Of a stretch of 64,000 nucleotides of DNA, positions 50,943 through 60,175 are shown piece by piece. Numbering within the stretch: position 1 is the first letter of the stretch; each line of letters begins with the position of its first letter. The translations under genes were made by a program, and so were the position numbers. This stretch comes from Bradyrhizobium sp. CCBAU 51765. Lineage in GTDB: Bacteria; Pseudomonadota; Alphaproteobacteria; Rhizobiales; Xanthobacteraceae. The stretch spans positions 8,297,001 to 8,361,000 of the forward strand of contig NZ_CP030038.1 of assembly GCF_015291725.1 (NCBI RefSeq). Reading direction: 5' to 3'. The notes beneath the pieces were generated by a model. It was not told the DNA's origin, ran no database searches, and was given only the letters and a program-made list of their open reading frames with translations.

Positions 50943-52619
50943 CTACGCCCTCGCCGCGATCGCCGCGGCCTCGGCGGCCGCGCGCTGCATGCTGGTCGAC
51001 ATCTCGTTCGTCACCGTGCTCTGCTCCTCGATCGCTGCGGCCGTCGAGGTGACGTATTCGCTGACATTGTTGATCGCCTGCTTGATCGAACCGAGCGCAC
51101 TGACGACGTCGCCGGAAATGCTGTTGAGGCTGCCGATCTCCTCGCCGATCTTGTCGGTGGCCTGCTTGGCCTGATTGGCGAGGCTCTTGACCTCGGAGGC
51201 GACCACCGCGAAGCCGCGGCCAGCCTCGCCGGCGCGGGCCGACTCGATCGTGGCGTTGAGCGCGAGCAGATTGATCTGCCCGGTGATGTTGTTGATCATC
51301 TCGACGATGCCGCTCATCGCCTGCGCAGCTTCGGTGAGGCGCTGGGCCTGTGCGTCGGCGGAGGAGACCTGGTCAACCGCACTCATCGCGGTTTCGCGGG
51401 ATTTGGTCATCGCCTCGGAGATCTCCCGCACCGAGGCGTTGAGCTCCTCCGAGCCGGCGGCGACCGATTCCATCATGCCGCGGACACGCTCGTTGCCCAT
51501 GCGGACCAGCACCTGCCGCGTGGTGTCGGTGGCGTATTTCACCACCTTGAACGGCTTGCCGTTGAGATCGAGGATCGGGTTGTACGAGGCCTGGATATAG
51601 ACTTCCTTTCCGCCCTTGCCGATGCGCTTGTATTCGGCCGCCTGGTATTCGCCGCGATTGAGCGCGGCCCAGAACTCGCGATAGCCGGCTCCATCGCGCT
51701 CCGAAGGCTCGACGAACATGCTGTGATGCTGGCCCTTGATCTCGGCCAGCGAATAGCCGAGCGCGCCGAGGAAGTTGGCGTTGGCGGTGATGATCGTGCC
51801 GTCCATGTTGAACTCGATCACCGCCTGCGCCTTGTCGATGGCGGCGATCTGACCAGCGAGATCGGCGTTCTTCAGCTTCTCCGCGGTCACGTCGGTTGCA
51901 AACTTGACGACCCCGTACGGCTTGCCGCTTTCGTCGAGCAGCGGATTGTAGGAGGCGAGAATCCAGACCTCGCGGCCGCCCTTGGCGATCCGCTTGAACT
52001 CGCCAGCCTGATAGTCGCCGCGGTTGAGCGCGGCCCAGAATTCGCGATAGGCCGAGCTGTTGCGTTCGGCCTCCGCCACGAACAGGCTGTGATGCTTGCC
52101 CTCGATCTCGGCCAGCGAGTAGCCGAGCGTCTTGCAGAAATTCTCGTTGGCCGTGACGACGGTGCCGTCCAGCCTGAATTCGATGACGGCCTGAGCGCGG
52201 CTGATGGCGGCGATCTTCGACGCATCCGTCATGCTCCGGATCTTCTTCGCAGTGATGTCAGTCGCAATCTTGGCGACCATCACCGCCTTGCCGTTGCCGT
52301 CGAGCACGGGGTTGTAGGAGGCTTCGATCCAGACCTCGCGGCCGTCCTTCGCGATCCGCTTGAACTCGCGCGCCTGATACTCGCCACGGTTCAATGCAGC
52401 CCAGAACGCCTTGTACTCGGCGGTGCCGCGCTGGTCGGCCGGCACGAACATGGAGTGATGCTTGCCCTGAATCTCGTCGAGCCGATAGCCGAGGGCGTCG
52501 AGAAAGTTCTTGTTCGCCGTGATGATCGAGCCATCGAGATTGAATTCGATCATGGCCTGCGAACGGCCGATGGCGTCGAGTCGTGCCTGTGCATCGCTGT
52601 GGGACTTGCGACCGAACAT
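50943..52619 (-). CDS. Soluble chemoreceptor with three tandem PAS domains
   Basis: A 558-residue methyl-accepting protein without membrane segments or HAMP. Three near-identical PAS domains repeat every 122 residues (QAMIEFNLDGSIITAN at 21, then at 143 and near 265), each with KHHSMFV, YREFWAALNRGEYQA and EFKRIAKGGREVWI. The signalling hairpin follows, with NLLALNATIESARAGEAGRGFAVV. The PAS type is like that of oxygen or redox receptors of the Aer class, where a flavin or haem may bind; no cofactor ligand is seen. The start at 52619 lies within MFGRKSHSD. Confidence 0.92.
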   Translation of the reverse strand: MFGRKSHSDAQARLDAIGRSQAMIEFNLDGSIITANKNFLDALGYRLDEIQGKHHSMFVPADQRGTAEYKAFWAALNRGEYQAREFKRIAKDGREVWIEASYNPVLDGNGKAVMVAKIATDITAKKIRSMTDASKIAAISRAQAVIEFRLDGTVVTANENFCKTLGYSLAEIEGKHHSLFVAEAERNSSAYREFWAALNRGDYQAGEFKRIAKGGREVWILASYNPLLDESGKPYGVVKFATDVTAEKLKNADLAGQIAAIDKAQAVIEFNMDGTIITANANFLGALGYSLAEIKGQHHSMFVEPSERDGAGYREFWAALNRGEYQAAEYKRIGKGGKEVYIQASYNPILDLNGKPFKVVKYATDTTRQVLVRMGNERVRGMMESVAAGSEELNASVREISEAMTKSRETAMSAVDQVSSADAQAQRLTEAAQAMSGIVEMINNITGQINLLALNATIESARAGEAGRGFAVVASEVKSLANQAKQATDKIGEEIGSLNSISGDVVSALGSIKQAINNVSEYVTSTAAAIEEQSTVTNEMSTSMQRAAAEAAAIAARA

Positions 52620-52993
52620 AAAGGAATCTCCATCTCGAAATAGCCTGGACGGCTCGTGTGGGGGAAACAACAGTTGCAGCGGCACAGCCGTATTCAAATC
52701 GACAATTCCCGCGCGTCCCTGCACTCGGATGCAGCTCGGACGAGTTCGCGCTCACGGCAACGGACGCGGGTACGCTGGCTTATTCGTAGATGAAAAGCGC
52801 GAAGAAAGTTCTAATAGATCTGTCGGAAATCGGCTGGAGCCAAAGCGATACTGGCGCGCATCGAAGATCAACTGCAATCGCGGCTGCGATTTGAAATGAC
52901 GCATCTCGATCAATGGCTTGTGCGTACGCCGCGTTGTGCCGGACATGTCTGGGCCAGCGTTTGCGCGACGCGGTGTCGCTCCGTTCCGTAGTC
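52620..52993. other. Gap with no recognised gene
   Basis: This 374-bp stretch separates the chemoreceptor start from a membrane protein gene that ends at 52994. It holds short frames on both strands, none with a ribosome binding site or a recognisable sequence. The chemoreceptor promoter should lie in the first 200 bp. Confidence 0.4.
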
Positions 52994-53809
52994 TCACGGT
53001 GATCGCGCCTTCCGTATGGCGCGCCCACGTTGCCACAGCGTCAGGTTCCACAGCACGCAGGTTGCAAGGGCAAGAGAAAGACCGGTCGCCGATCCGAATT
53101 GCGCCACCGCAACGTGCATGATGGCGATCGCCATGCCGAAGCCGAGCAGTCCCCAGGCGGAGTTGGCAAGCACCGCGGCCGTCGGCGGGCCGCCGATGCG
53201 CGGGTGCAGGATCACCATCATGCTGGTGAACACGACCGGAAACAGCGCGATGATACCGCTGATCCGCGGGCCGACCCATCCTGACGTCGAGACCACGATG
53301 GCGACGAGGGTCGCAACCAGCAGAGCCCGCATCGGGACGTCGTACCAGCGGCGCGTCACCAGCGGCATCTTCACGTGGCGATACCGCGCCAGGATCGGGA
53401 TGCAGATGCCGAACGCGATCAGGTTGGCAGCAAGTCCCGCGGCGAGCGACCAGTCGAACTGGCGGATGATCGATGCAAGCACGATCCAGACCGCGACGGC
53501 GCTTCCACAACTCACCACGAGATTGTGCCGCTGCGACAGCACGACATAGGTGAGACACATGAAAATCGTCGCCGCATTGACCGGCAGGCTCGCCAGCGCA
53601 CCCTGCGCGATGAAGGCGGCGTCATGATCGATCGCGAGGAAGACGTAGGATGGACCGGCCGATACCGGCAGGGTCGCAACCAGCGCGCCGATCACAGGCC
53701 CCGCGCGTTCGGTGATGATCGACGCCGACACCACGAACGCCGCCGCGATCGCCATGCGCAACAGGAGGACGAGGACGAAATGGAGTTCGAGGGACATTCT
53801 GTCTGTCAT
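52994..53809 (-). CDS. Hypothetical polytopic membrane protein
   Basis: A 271-residue protein with about eight hydrophobic segments (FVLVLLLRMAIAAAFVVSASII; VIGALVATLPVSAGPSYVFLAI; ATIFMCLTYVVL; LAAGLAANLIAFGICIPIL; ALLVATLVAIVVSTSG; GIIALFPVVFTSMMVIL, and others) and no charged domain. It may be a transporter-like protein; no family was recognised. Two ATGs, at 53809 and 53797, are possible; the first lies inside a dispersed repeat, so the second may be the true start. Confidence 0.72.
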   Translation of the reverse strand: MTDRMSLELHFVLVLLLRMAIAAAFVVSASIITERAGPVIGALVATLPVSAGPSYVFLAIDHDAAFIAQGALASLPVNAATIFMCLTYVVLSQRHNLVVSCGSAVAVWIVLASIIRQFDWSLAAGLAANLIAFGICIPILARYRHVKMPLVTRRWYDVPMRALLVATLVAIVVSTSGWVGPRISGIIALFPVVFTSMMVILHPRIGGPPTAAVLANSAWGLLGFGMAIAIMHVAVAQFGSATGLSLALATCVLWNLTLWQRGRAIRKARSP

Positions 53810-53880
53810 TCCGGGGCGCGCGACGCGCGAGCTCTGGTGCGCAATTGCGCACCTGAGAATCCATAACCACAGGCCGTAGT
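53805..53880. repeat. Dispersed repeat with GTGCGCAATTGCGCAC core
   Basis: Opens GTCATTCCGGGGCGCGCGAC and contains GGTGCGCAATTGCGCACCTGAGAATCCAT at 53836-53864. The same 29 bases occur at 57589-57617. The copy lacks a matching right end and overlaps the start of the membrane protein gene. Confidence 0.65.
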
Positions 53881-53974
53881 GGTTTGAGAGCTGGACTGGA
53901 GCAACGACCGTTCGAGATCACGACGGCCTGGGCTTGTGGAGGACACCAATTGCTGGGATGACGACCTGCGCCTT

Positions 53975-54484
53975 CTACATCCGCTGCATCGACACCGACA
54001 CCTTGGGGCCGTTCTTGATGGTCTGATAGACTACGCAATAACGCTCGGTGAGCTTGAGCAGCAGGTCGAGCTTGTCCTGCGGCGCGTCGGTGTCGACCTC
54101 GAAGCGCAGGCGGATCTCGGCGAAGCCGACCGGCGTCTCCTTGTCGATGCCGAGCGTGCCGCGGAAGTCGAGATCGCCCTCGGCGTAGACGTTGCCGGTC
54201 TTGAGCGGCACCTCGATTGCGGTCGCAACCGATTTCAACGTGACGCCGGCACAGGCGACCAGGGCTTCGAGCAGCATGTCGCCGGAGCAGAGCTCGAGGC
54301 CGGAACCGCCAGTGCCCGGATGCAGGCCGGCCATCGCGATCGCACGGCCGGTCTCGACCTTGCAGGCAATGCCTTCGCCGTCGGTGGAGCCCTTGGCCTT
54401 CAGCGTGATCAGCGCGGCCTTGGGATCGGTCTTGTAGCGCTCCTTGATTGGGGCTTGCATCTGGCGCAGTTGGACAGCGTCCAT
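53975..54484 (-). CDS. OsmC-family protein
   Basis: A 169-residue OsmC/Ohr-fold protein. The two conserved cysteines sit in LELCSGDMLLEALVACAG and ERYCVVYQTIK, as in peroxiredoxin-like OsmC proteins that reduce organic hydroperoxides; the substrate is unproven. MDAVQLRQMQAP at 54484 was taken as the start, with GGGAG eight bases before it; an ATG six codons upstream is also possible. It diverges from glnD. Confidence 0.87.
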   Translation of the reverse strand: MDAVQLRQMQAPIKERYKTDPKAALITLKAKGSTDGEGIACKVETGRAIAMAGLHPGTGGSGLELCSGDMLLEALVACAGVTLKSVATAIEVPLKTGNVYAEGDLDFRGTLGIDKETPVGFAEIRLRFEVDTDAPQDKLDLLLKLTERYCVVYQTIKNGPKVSVSMQRM

Positions 54485-54732
54485 CTTGTTTTCTCCCGGC
54501 ATGTCGTTCCTCACAAGCGGTATAGAAGGCGGCCGGTTTCGTGTCAGCTCATGATTGATGGGAGCTGCCATGAGCGACTGAAATCGAGCCAAAAACAAAC
54601 GTATTTTCATGATGTTACGCTTGAATTAACGAGCAGCGCCACAGACCGTCCGATCTGCATGACCGAGCTCATCGGTCGCTGGCTTGCGAATGTCTCGTGA
54701 CAGCGCCTGTCACCTCTTATATCCGGAGGGAC

Positions 54733-57522
54733 ATGGACAGCATCGCGACTGAGCAGAAGGCCGGGGTGGACGATCGTTTCGACACCGCGCGGATCACCGC
54801 CGCGGTCGATGCGCTTGCCGAACAGTATCAGGGACGCGAGGACGCGTTCCGTACGGCGATGGCGCAATTGCTCAAGGCGGAACTTATCGCGGCGCGCGCC
54901 GCCGCGCAGGCGATTCTCTTGAAGGACCGCCACGGCCGGCGCTGCGCCGAGCGGCTCTGCCACGTGCAGGACGAGATCATCCGCATCCTGTATTCGGCGG
55001 CGACGCGCCATCTCTACCGCTCGCCGATCCCGAGCGGCGCCGAGCGCATGGCGGTCGTGGCCACGGGCGGCTATGGCCGCGGCCTGATGGCGCCGGAATC
55101 GGACATCGATCTGCTCTTCATCCTGCCCTACAAGCAGACCGCCTGGGGCGAGCAGGTCGCCGAGGCGATCCTCTATTGCCTCTGGGACATGGGGCTGAAG
55201 GTCGGTCACGCCACCCGCTCGGTCGACGAATCGATCCGGCAGGCGCGCGGCGACATGACGATCCGCACTGCGATCCTGGAGACGCGCTTCCTCACCGGCG
55301 ACAAGCCACTCTATGAGGAGTTGGTCGAGCGCTTCGATAAGGAAGTCGTGCAGGGCACCGCGTCGGAATTCGTCACCGCAAAGCTCGCCGAGCGCGAGGA
55401 GCGGCACCGCCGCGGCGGCCAGTCGCGCTATCTGGTCGAGCCCAATGTCAAGGACGGCAAAGGGGCCTTGCGCGACCTGCACACGCTGTTCTGGATCGCC
55501 AAATACGTCTACCGCGTGCGCGACACCCACGAGCTGGTCGCGCGCGGCGTGTTCGACGCGCAGGAATACCGCACCTTCCGCCGCTGCGCCGATTTCCTCT
55601 GGTCGGTGCGCTGCAATCTGCATTTCTACTCTGGCCGCGCCGAGGAGCGCCTGTCCTTCGATCTCCAGCGCGAGATCGCCATCCGCCTCGGCTACACCTC
55701 GCATCCCGGCATGCAGGACGTCGAACGCTTCATGAAGCACTACTTCCTGGTCGCCAAGGAGGTCGGCAACCTCACCGCCATTCTCTGCGCCAAGCTCGAG
55801 GACCAGCAGGCCAAGCCTGCCCCGGTGCTGAGCCGGATGATGGCGCGCTTGCGACCGACCGCAGCGAAGCGGCGCGTCCCCGACAGCGACGACTTCATCG
55901 TCGACAACAACCGCATCAACGTCGCCGCGCCGGACGTGTTCAAGCACGATCCGGTCAACCTGATCCGCATCTTCCGCCTCGCGCAGAAGAACAACCTCGC
56001 TTTTCACCCGGATGCGATGCGCGACGTGACGCGCTCGCTCGGCCTGATCAACGCGGGCTTGCGCGAAAATCCCGAGGCCAACCGGCTGTTCATGCAGATC
56101 CTGACCTCCGACAACGCGGAGATCGTGCTGCGGCGGATGAACGAAACCGGCGTGCTCGGCCACTTCATCCGCGCTTTCGGCAAGATCGTCTCGATGATGC
56201 AGTTCAATATGTATCATCACTACACCGTCGACGAGCATCTGATCCGCTGCATCGGCTTCCTCCAGGACATCGAGCGCGGCGGCATCGAGGAGTTCGCCCT
56301 CGCCAGCGATCTCATGCGCAAGAGCCGGCCCGAGCACCGCGCGGTGATCTACATCGCGACATTGCTGCACGACGTCGCCAAGGGCAGGCCCGAGGATCAC
56401 TCGATCGCCGGTGCGAAGGTCGCCCGACGGCTGTGCCCGCGGCTCGGCTTCAGCCCTGCCGACACCGAGCTCGTGGCGTGGCTGATCGAGGAGCATCTGA
56501 CGATGTCCACGGTCGCGCAGTCGCGCGACCTCTCGGATCGCAAGACCATCGAGAATTTCGCCGCCGTGGTGCAGTCGGTCGAGCAGATGAAGCTCTTGAC
56601 CATCCTGACCACGGCCGACATCCGCGGCGTCGGCCCGGGCGTGTGGAACGGCTGGAAGGCGCAGCTCTTGCGCTCCCTGTACTACGAGACCGAACCGGTG
56701 CTCACGGGCGGGTTCTCGGAGGTCGACCGGGGAAAACGTCTTGCGGCCGCGCACGCCGAATTCCGCATGGCCTTCGCCGAATGGCCGAAGGACGAGCTCG
56801 ACGCCTATATCGCCCGGCACTATCCCGCCTACTGGCTCAAAGTCGAGCTGCCGCGCAAGATCCGCCACGCCCGCTTCGTCCGCTCCAGCGAGCAGGCCGG
56901 CCACAAGCTGGCGATCAATGTCGGCTTCGACGAGGTGCGCGGCGTCACCGAGCTGACAATCTTTGCCGCCGACCATCCCTGGCTGCTGTCGATCATCGCG
57001 GGCGCCTGTGCCTCGGCCGGCGCCAACATCGTCGATGCCCAGATCTACACCACGACCGACGGCCGCGCGCTCGACACGATCTCGATCTCCCGGGAATACG
57101 ACCGCGACGAGGACGAGGGTCGGCGCGCCACGCGCATCGGCGAGATGATCGAGGACGTGCTGGAGGGCAAGCTGCGTCTGCCCGAGGTGGTGGCGCGGCG
57201 CACCGTGCGCAGCAAGGCACGGCCGTTCGTGATCGAGCCGGAAGTGACCATCAACAACCAGTGGTCCGACCGTTACACCGTGATCGAGGTCTCGGGCCTC
57301 GACCGGCCCGGCCTGCTCTACGAGCTGACCACGGCCATCTCCAAACTCAATCTCAATATCGCCTCGGCCCATGTCGCGACCTTCGGCGAGCGCGCGCGCG
57401 ACGTGTTCTACGTGACCGACCTTCTGGGCGCCCAGATCAACGCGCCGACGCGGCAGGCCGCGATCAAGAGCGCGCTGACCCATGTGATGGCCGGCGACAA
57501 GGCGGTGCAGCCGGCGGCGTGA
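54733..57522 (+). CDS. glnD: [Protein-PII] uridylyltransferase/uridylyl-removing enzyme
   Basis: A 929-residue sensor of glutamine that uridylylates PII proteins and removes the group, setting the nitrogen status of the cell. Domains in order: nucleotidyltransferase (GGYGRGLMAPESDIDLLFI), a helical middle, an HD hydrolase (LLHDVAKGRPEDHS) and two ACT domains (WLLSIIAGACASAGANIVDAQIY; DRPGLLYELTTAISKLNLNIASAHV). ATG at 54733 after GGAGG was chosen over an upstream GTG. It fits the nitrogen theme of urtA at the other end of the window. Confidence 0.97.
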   Translation: MDSIATEQKAGVDDRFDTARITAAVDALAEQYQGREDAFRTAMAQLLKAELIAARAAAQAILLKDRHGRRCAERLCHVQDEIIRILYSAATRHLYRSPIPSGAERMAVVATGGYGRGLMAPESDIDLLFILPYKQTAWGEQVAEAILYCLWDMGLKVGHATRSVDESIRQARGDMTIRTAILETRFLTGDKPLYEELVERFDKEVVQGTASEFVTAKLAEREERHRRGGQSRYLVEPNVKDGKGALRDLHTLFWIAKYVYRVRDTHELVARGVFDAQEYRTFRRCADFLWSVRCNLHFYSGRAEERLSFDLQREIAIRLGYTSHPGMQDVERFMKHYFLVAKEVGNLTAILCAKLEDQQAKPAPVLSRMMARLRPTAAKRRVPDSDDFIVDNNRINVAAPDVFKHDPVNLIRIFRLAQKNNLAFHPDAMRDVTRSLGLINAGLRENPEANRLFMQILTSDNAEIVLRRMNETGVLGHFIRAFGKIVSMMQFNMYHHYTVDEHLIRCIGFLQDIERGGIEEFALASDLMRKSRPEHRAVIYIATLLHDVAKGRPEDHSIAGAKVARRLCPRLGFSPADTELVAWLIEEHLTMSTVAQSRDLSDRKTIENFAAVVQSVEQMKLLTILTTADIRGVGPGVWNGWKAQLLRSLYYETEPVLTGGFSEVDRGKRLAAAHAEFRMAFAEWPKDELDAYIARHYPAYWLKVELPRKIRHARFVRSSEQAGHKLAINVGFDEVRGVTELTIFAADHPWLLSIIAGACASAGANIVDAQIYTTTDGRALDTISISREYDRDEDEGRRATRIGEMIEDVLEGKLRLPEVVARRTVRSKARPFVIEPEVTINNQWSDRYTVIEVSGLDRPGLLYELTTAISKLNLNIASAHVATFGERARDVFYVTDLLGAQINAPTRQAAIKSALTHVMAGDKAVQPAA

Positions 57523-57552
57523 GGCTCACCGTTCGAGCCCGACTCTCTCTTT

Positions 57553-57679
57553 CGTCATTCCGGGGCGCCGCGCAAGCGACGAGCTATGGTGCGCAATTGC
57601 GCACCTGAGAATCCATCGAACCACTGGTTGCGCGGACAAATGGATTCCGGGCTCGCGCTGCGCGCGCCCCGGAATGACG
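57553..57679. repeat. Dispersed repeat with GTGCGCAATTGCGCAC core, complete copy
   Basis: CGTCATTCCGGGGCGCCGCG and CGCGCCCCGGAATGACG form the ends, with inner GAATCCAT and ATGGATTCC arms and the palindromic GTGCGCAATTGCGCAC core. It lies between convergent glnD and ogt. Confidence 0.72.
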
Positions 57680-57691
57680 ACGGGGAGAGAT

Positions 57692-58222
57692 CTAGACCTC
57701 AACCCCCTCATGCCGCAGCAGCCAGCGCTTGCGCTCCAGTCCGCCGCCGTACTTCACCAGCGAGCCATCCGCGCCGATCAGGCGGTGACAGGGCAGCACC
57801 ACGCTGATCGGGTTGGAGCCGTTGGCATGGCCGACCGCACGAACGGCCTTGGGCATGCCAATCCTCGCGGCGAGCGCGCCGTAGCTCAGCGTGGTACCCG
57901 CCGGGATTTGCCCAAGCGCGGTCCAGACCTTTTGCTGGAACGGCGTGCCGGCGATGCGCCACGCGATGGCGGAGAGCTGGCCGAGTTCGCCTTCGAAATA
58001 GCCGGACAGCGCCGTCCGCATATCCGCAGGCGCAGGCTGGTTGCTCAGATCCACGGCACCGTAATGCAGGCGCAACAGCCCGCGCATGCGGTGCTCGTAA
58101 TCCTCCCAGTCGAGCGCGCGCAAGTCACCATCAGCATCGGTGACGAGCAGCGCGATCCCGATCGGCGTCGTCAGGCGGTCGAGGCCGAAGCGTTCAGGCG
58201 TCTTGATTGATCGAACGGGCAT
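57692..58222 (-). CDS. ogt: Methylated-DNA--[protein]-cysteine S-methyltransferase
   Basis: A 176-residue DNA repair protein that removes O6-alkyl groups from guanine to its own Cys. The active site is VVLPCHRLIG and the DNA-contact region is YGALAARIGMPKAVRAVGHANG-like, typical of Ogt. It has the Ogt N-terminal domain but no AraC part, so it is not Ada. The start at 58222 was chosen because the N-terminal domain begins there. It diverges from a DUF1304 gene. Confidence 0.93.
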   Translation of the reverse strand: MPVRSIKTPERFGLDRLTTPIGIALLVTDADGDLRALDWEDYEHRMRGLLRLHYGAVDLSNQPAPADMRTALSGYFEGELGQLSAIAWRIAGTPFQQKVWTALGQIPAGTTLSYGALAARIGMPKAVRAVGHANGSNPISVVLPCHRLIGADGSLVKYGGGLERKRWLLRHEGVEV

Positions 58223-58317
58223 CGCGGCACCAGGCAATCGAAAACACACCCATCGCACTTGCCATGCCGGCCGTGCTAACGTCCACCCGAAAGCTGACGC
58301 TTTTGGGGGAGCTGACC

Positions 58318-58680
58318 TTGATCCTGATCGCCAATGTGCTGGTGGCGCTGGTCGCGGCACTGCACGTTTTCTTCCTGATCCTGGAGATGTTTCTCTGGGA
58401 CAGGCCGCTGGGCCTCAAAGTGTTTCGGAATACGCCGGAGAAGGCCGAGATCACGAAAGTGCTGGCCGCCAATCAGGGCCTCTATAACGGCTTCCTCGCT
58501 GCCGGCCTGCTCTGGGGCCTCATGCACGGCAATCCCGCCTTCGCGCTCCAGATCAAGGCGTTCTTCCTGCTTTGCGTGATCGTAGCCGGCGTCTATGGCG
58601 CAGCGACCGTCAGCACGCGGATTCTGATGGTGCAGGCGCTGCCGGCGGCGGTCGCGCTGGTTGCGTTGTTCTTGGCCTGA
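58318..58680 (+). CDS. DUF1304 membrane protein
   Basis: A 120-residue inner-membrane protein with four hydrophobic segments and the DUF1304 pattern: LVALVAALHVFFLILEMFLWDRPLG, then KVLAANQGLYNGFLAAGLLWGL, then VIVAGVYGAATVSTRILMVQALPA. Function is unknown. The TTG at 58318 follows GGGGGAG and gives the family's normal length; an ATG at 58264 would add 18 residues, and the longest frame from 58207 would run across the ogt start. Confidence 0.85.
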   Translation: MILIANVLVALVAALHVFFLILEMFLWDRPLGLKVFRNTPEKAEITKVLAANQGLYNGFLAAGLLWGLMHGNPAFALQIKAFFLLCVIVAGVYGAATVSTRILMVQALPAAVALVALFLA

Positions 58681-58814
58681 GACGCTACGGCGCAGCGCCG
58701 CGATCCTTGCGCCGCGGCGAACCTTCCTCCACAATCTTCGGCAGCGATGGCGACCGTTGCAATCAACGGGGAAAGACCATCGGCCGAAAATTCCGTCAGG
58801 AGGAACAACCCAAG

Positions 58815-60041
58815 ATGAACAATCGCAGAGCCTTCATAGCTGCCGCGGCGGCGCTCGCCGTCGCGGTCTCCACCAGCCAGGCCCTCGCCCAGAAGAAATA
58901 CGACACCGGCGCGACCGACACCGAGATCAAGATCGGCCAGACCGTGCCGTTCTCCGGCGCCTATTCCGTCTACGCCAATATCGGCAAGACCCAGGCCGCC
59001 TACTTCAAGATGATCAACGATCAGGGCGGCATCAACGGCCGCAAGATCAACCTGATCCAGTATGACGACGCCTATTCGCCGCCCAAGACCGTCGAGCAGG
59101 TGCGCAAGCTCGTCGAGGGCGACGAAGTGCTGTTCACCTTCCAGCTGATCGGCACCGCCGCGAATGCCGCCGTGCAGAAGTATCTCAACGGCAAGAAGGT
59201 CCCGCAACTCCTCGCCTCCACCGGCGCCGCGCGCTTCAACGATCCGCAGAACTATCCCTGGACCATCGCCTACAATCCCAACTACGTGTCCGAGGGGCGG
59301 ATCTACGCCAAGTACATTCTCAAGGAGCATCCGAACGCCAAGATCGGCGTGCTCTACCAGAACGACGACATGGGCCGCGACTATCTGGCGGGGCTCAAGA
59401 GCGGCCTCGGCGACAAGGCTGCCAGCATGATCGCCGGCGAGGTCTCCTACGAGGTCACCGACCCGACCGTCGATTCGCAGGTGGTCAAGCTGAAGTCGAT
59501 GGGGGTTGATCTGTTCTTCGACGCCTCGACGCCGAAATTCGCTGCGCAGGCGATCAAGAAGCTTGCCGATCTCGGCTGGACGCCTGTGCACATCCTCGAC
59601 ATCAATGCGAGCCCGGTGTCGGCAACGCTGAAGCCGGCCGGTCTCGACATCTCCAAGGGCATCATCTCGACCAATTACGGCAAGGACCCGGGCGACCCCC
59701 AGTGGAAGGACGATCCGGGCGTGAAGGCCTTCTTCGCCTTCATGGACAAGTATTTCCCGGAGGGCGACAAGCTCAACACCATCAACACCTATGCCTATTC
59801 GGTGGCCGAGCTGCTGGTGCAGGTCTTGAAGCAATGCGGCGACGACCTGACGCGTGAGAACGTCATGAAGCAGGTCGCCAACATCAAGGGCTACACGCCG
59901 AGCCTGGCGCTGCCGGGTATCAAGATCAACACCGGCCCGAACGACTACCGCGTCAACAAGCAGATGCAGATGATGAAGTTCAACGGCGAACGCTGGGAGC
60001 TGTTCGGACCGATCATCGAGGACACCGGCCCCTCGGGTTAG
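58815..60041 (+). CDS. Branched-chain amino acid-type ABC transporter substrate-binding protein
   Basis: A 408-residue periplasmic binding protein (Peripla_BP_6) with a signal peptide ending TSQALAQ and the core opening TDTEIKIGQTVPFSGAYSVYANIGKTQAAYFKMIND. It has the family's NGRKINLIQYDDAYSPPKTVEQVRKLV. GGAGG precedes the ATG. No permease or ATPase genes are adjacent, so it works with subunits encoded elsewhere. The ligand may be an amino acid, a urea-like or an aromatic compound. Confidence 0.92.
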   Translation: MNNRRAFIAAAAALAVAVSTSQALAQKKYDTGATDTEIKIGQTVPFSGAYSVYANIGKTQAAYFKMINDQGGINGRKINLIQYDDAYSPPKTVEQVRKLVEGDEVLFTFQLIGTAANAAVQKYLNGKKVPQLLASTGAARFNDPQNYPWTIAYNPNYVSEGRIYAKYILKEHPNAKIGVLYQNDDMGRDYLAGLKSGLGDKAASMIAGEVSYEVTDPTVDSQVVKLKSMGVDLFFDASTPKFAAQAIKKLADLGWTPVHILDINASPVSATLKPAGLDISKGIISTNYGKDPGDPQWKDDPGVKAFFAFMDKYFPEGDKLNTINTYAYSVAELLVQVLKQCGDDLTRENVMKQVANIKGYTPSLALPGIKINTGPNDYRVNKQMQMMKFNGERWELFGPIIEDTGPSG

Positions 60042-60060
60042 GGGAAGAGAGGACCTCTTC

Positions 60061-60173
60061 GTAGGGTGGGCAAAGACGCGCAAGCGTCGTGCCCGCCATC
60101 TTCTCCACGACAGACATGGTGGGCACGCCCCGGGATGCGCATTCGCGCTCCCGGGGCTTTGCCCACCCTACGA
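60061..60173. repeat. Dispersed repeat (GTAGGGTGGGCAAAG type), third copy
   Basis: GTAGGGTGGGCAAAGACGCGC at the left and GGGGCTTTGCCCACCCTACGA at the right, with GTGCCCGCC and GGTGGGCAC inside. It lies between convergent genes. The right part contains a GCCCCGGGATGCGCATTCGCGCTCCCGGGGC insert that forms its own hairpin. Confidence 0.7.
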
Positions 60174-60175
60174 AC

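Noticed and set aside
52780..53028. An 82-residue minus-strand open frame upstream of the membrane protein end
   Set aside because: It overlaps the end of a better gene, has no ribosome binding site and no recognisable sequence.
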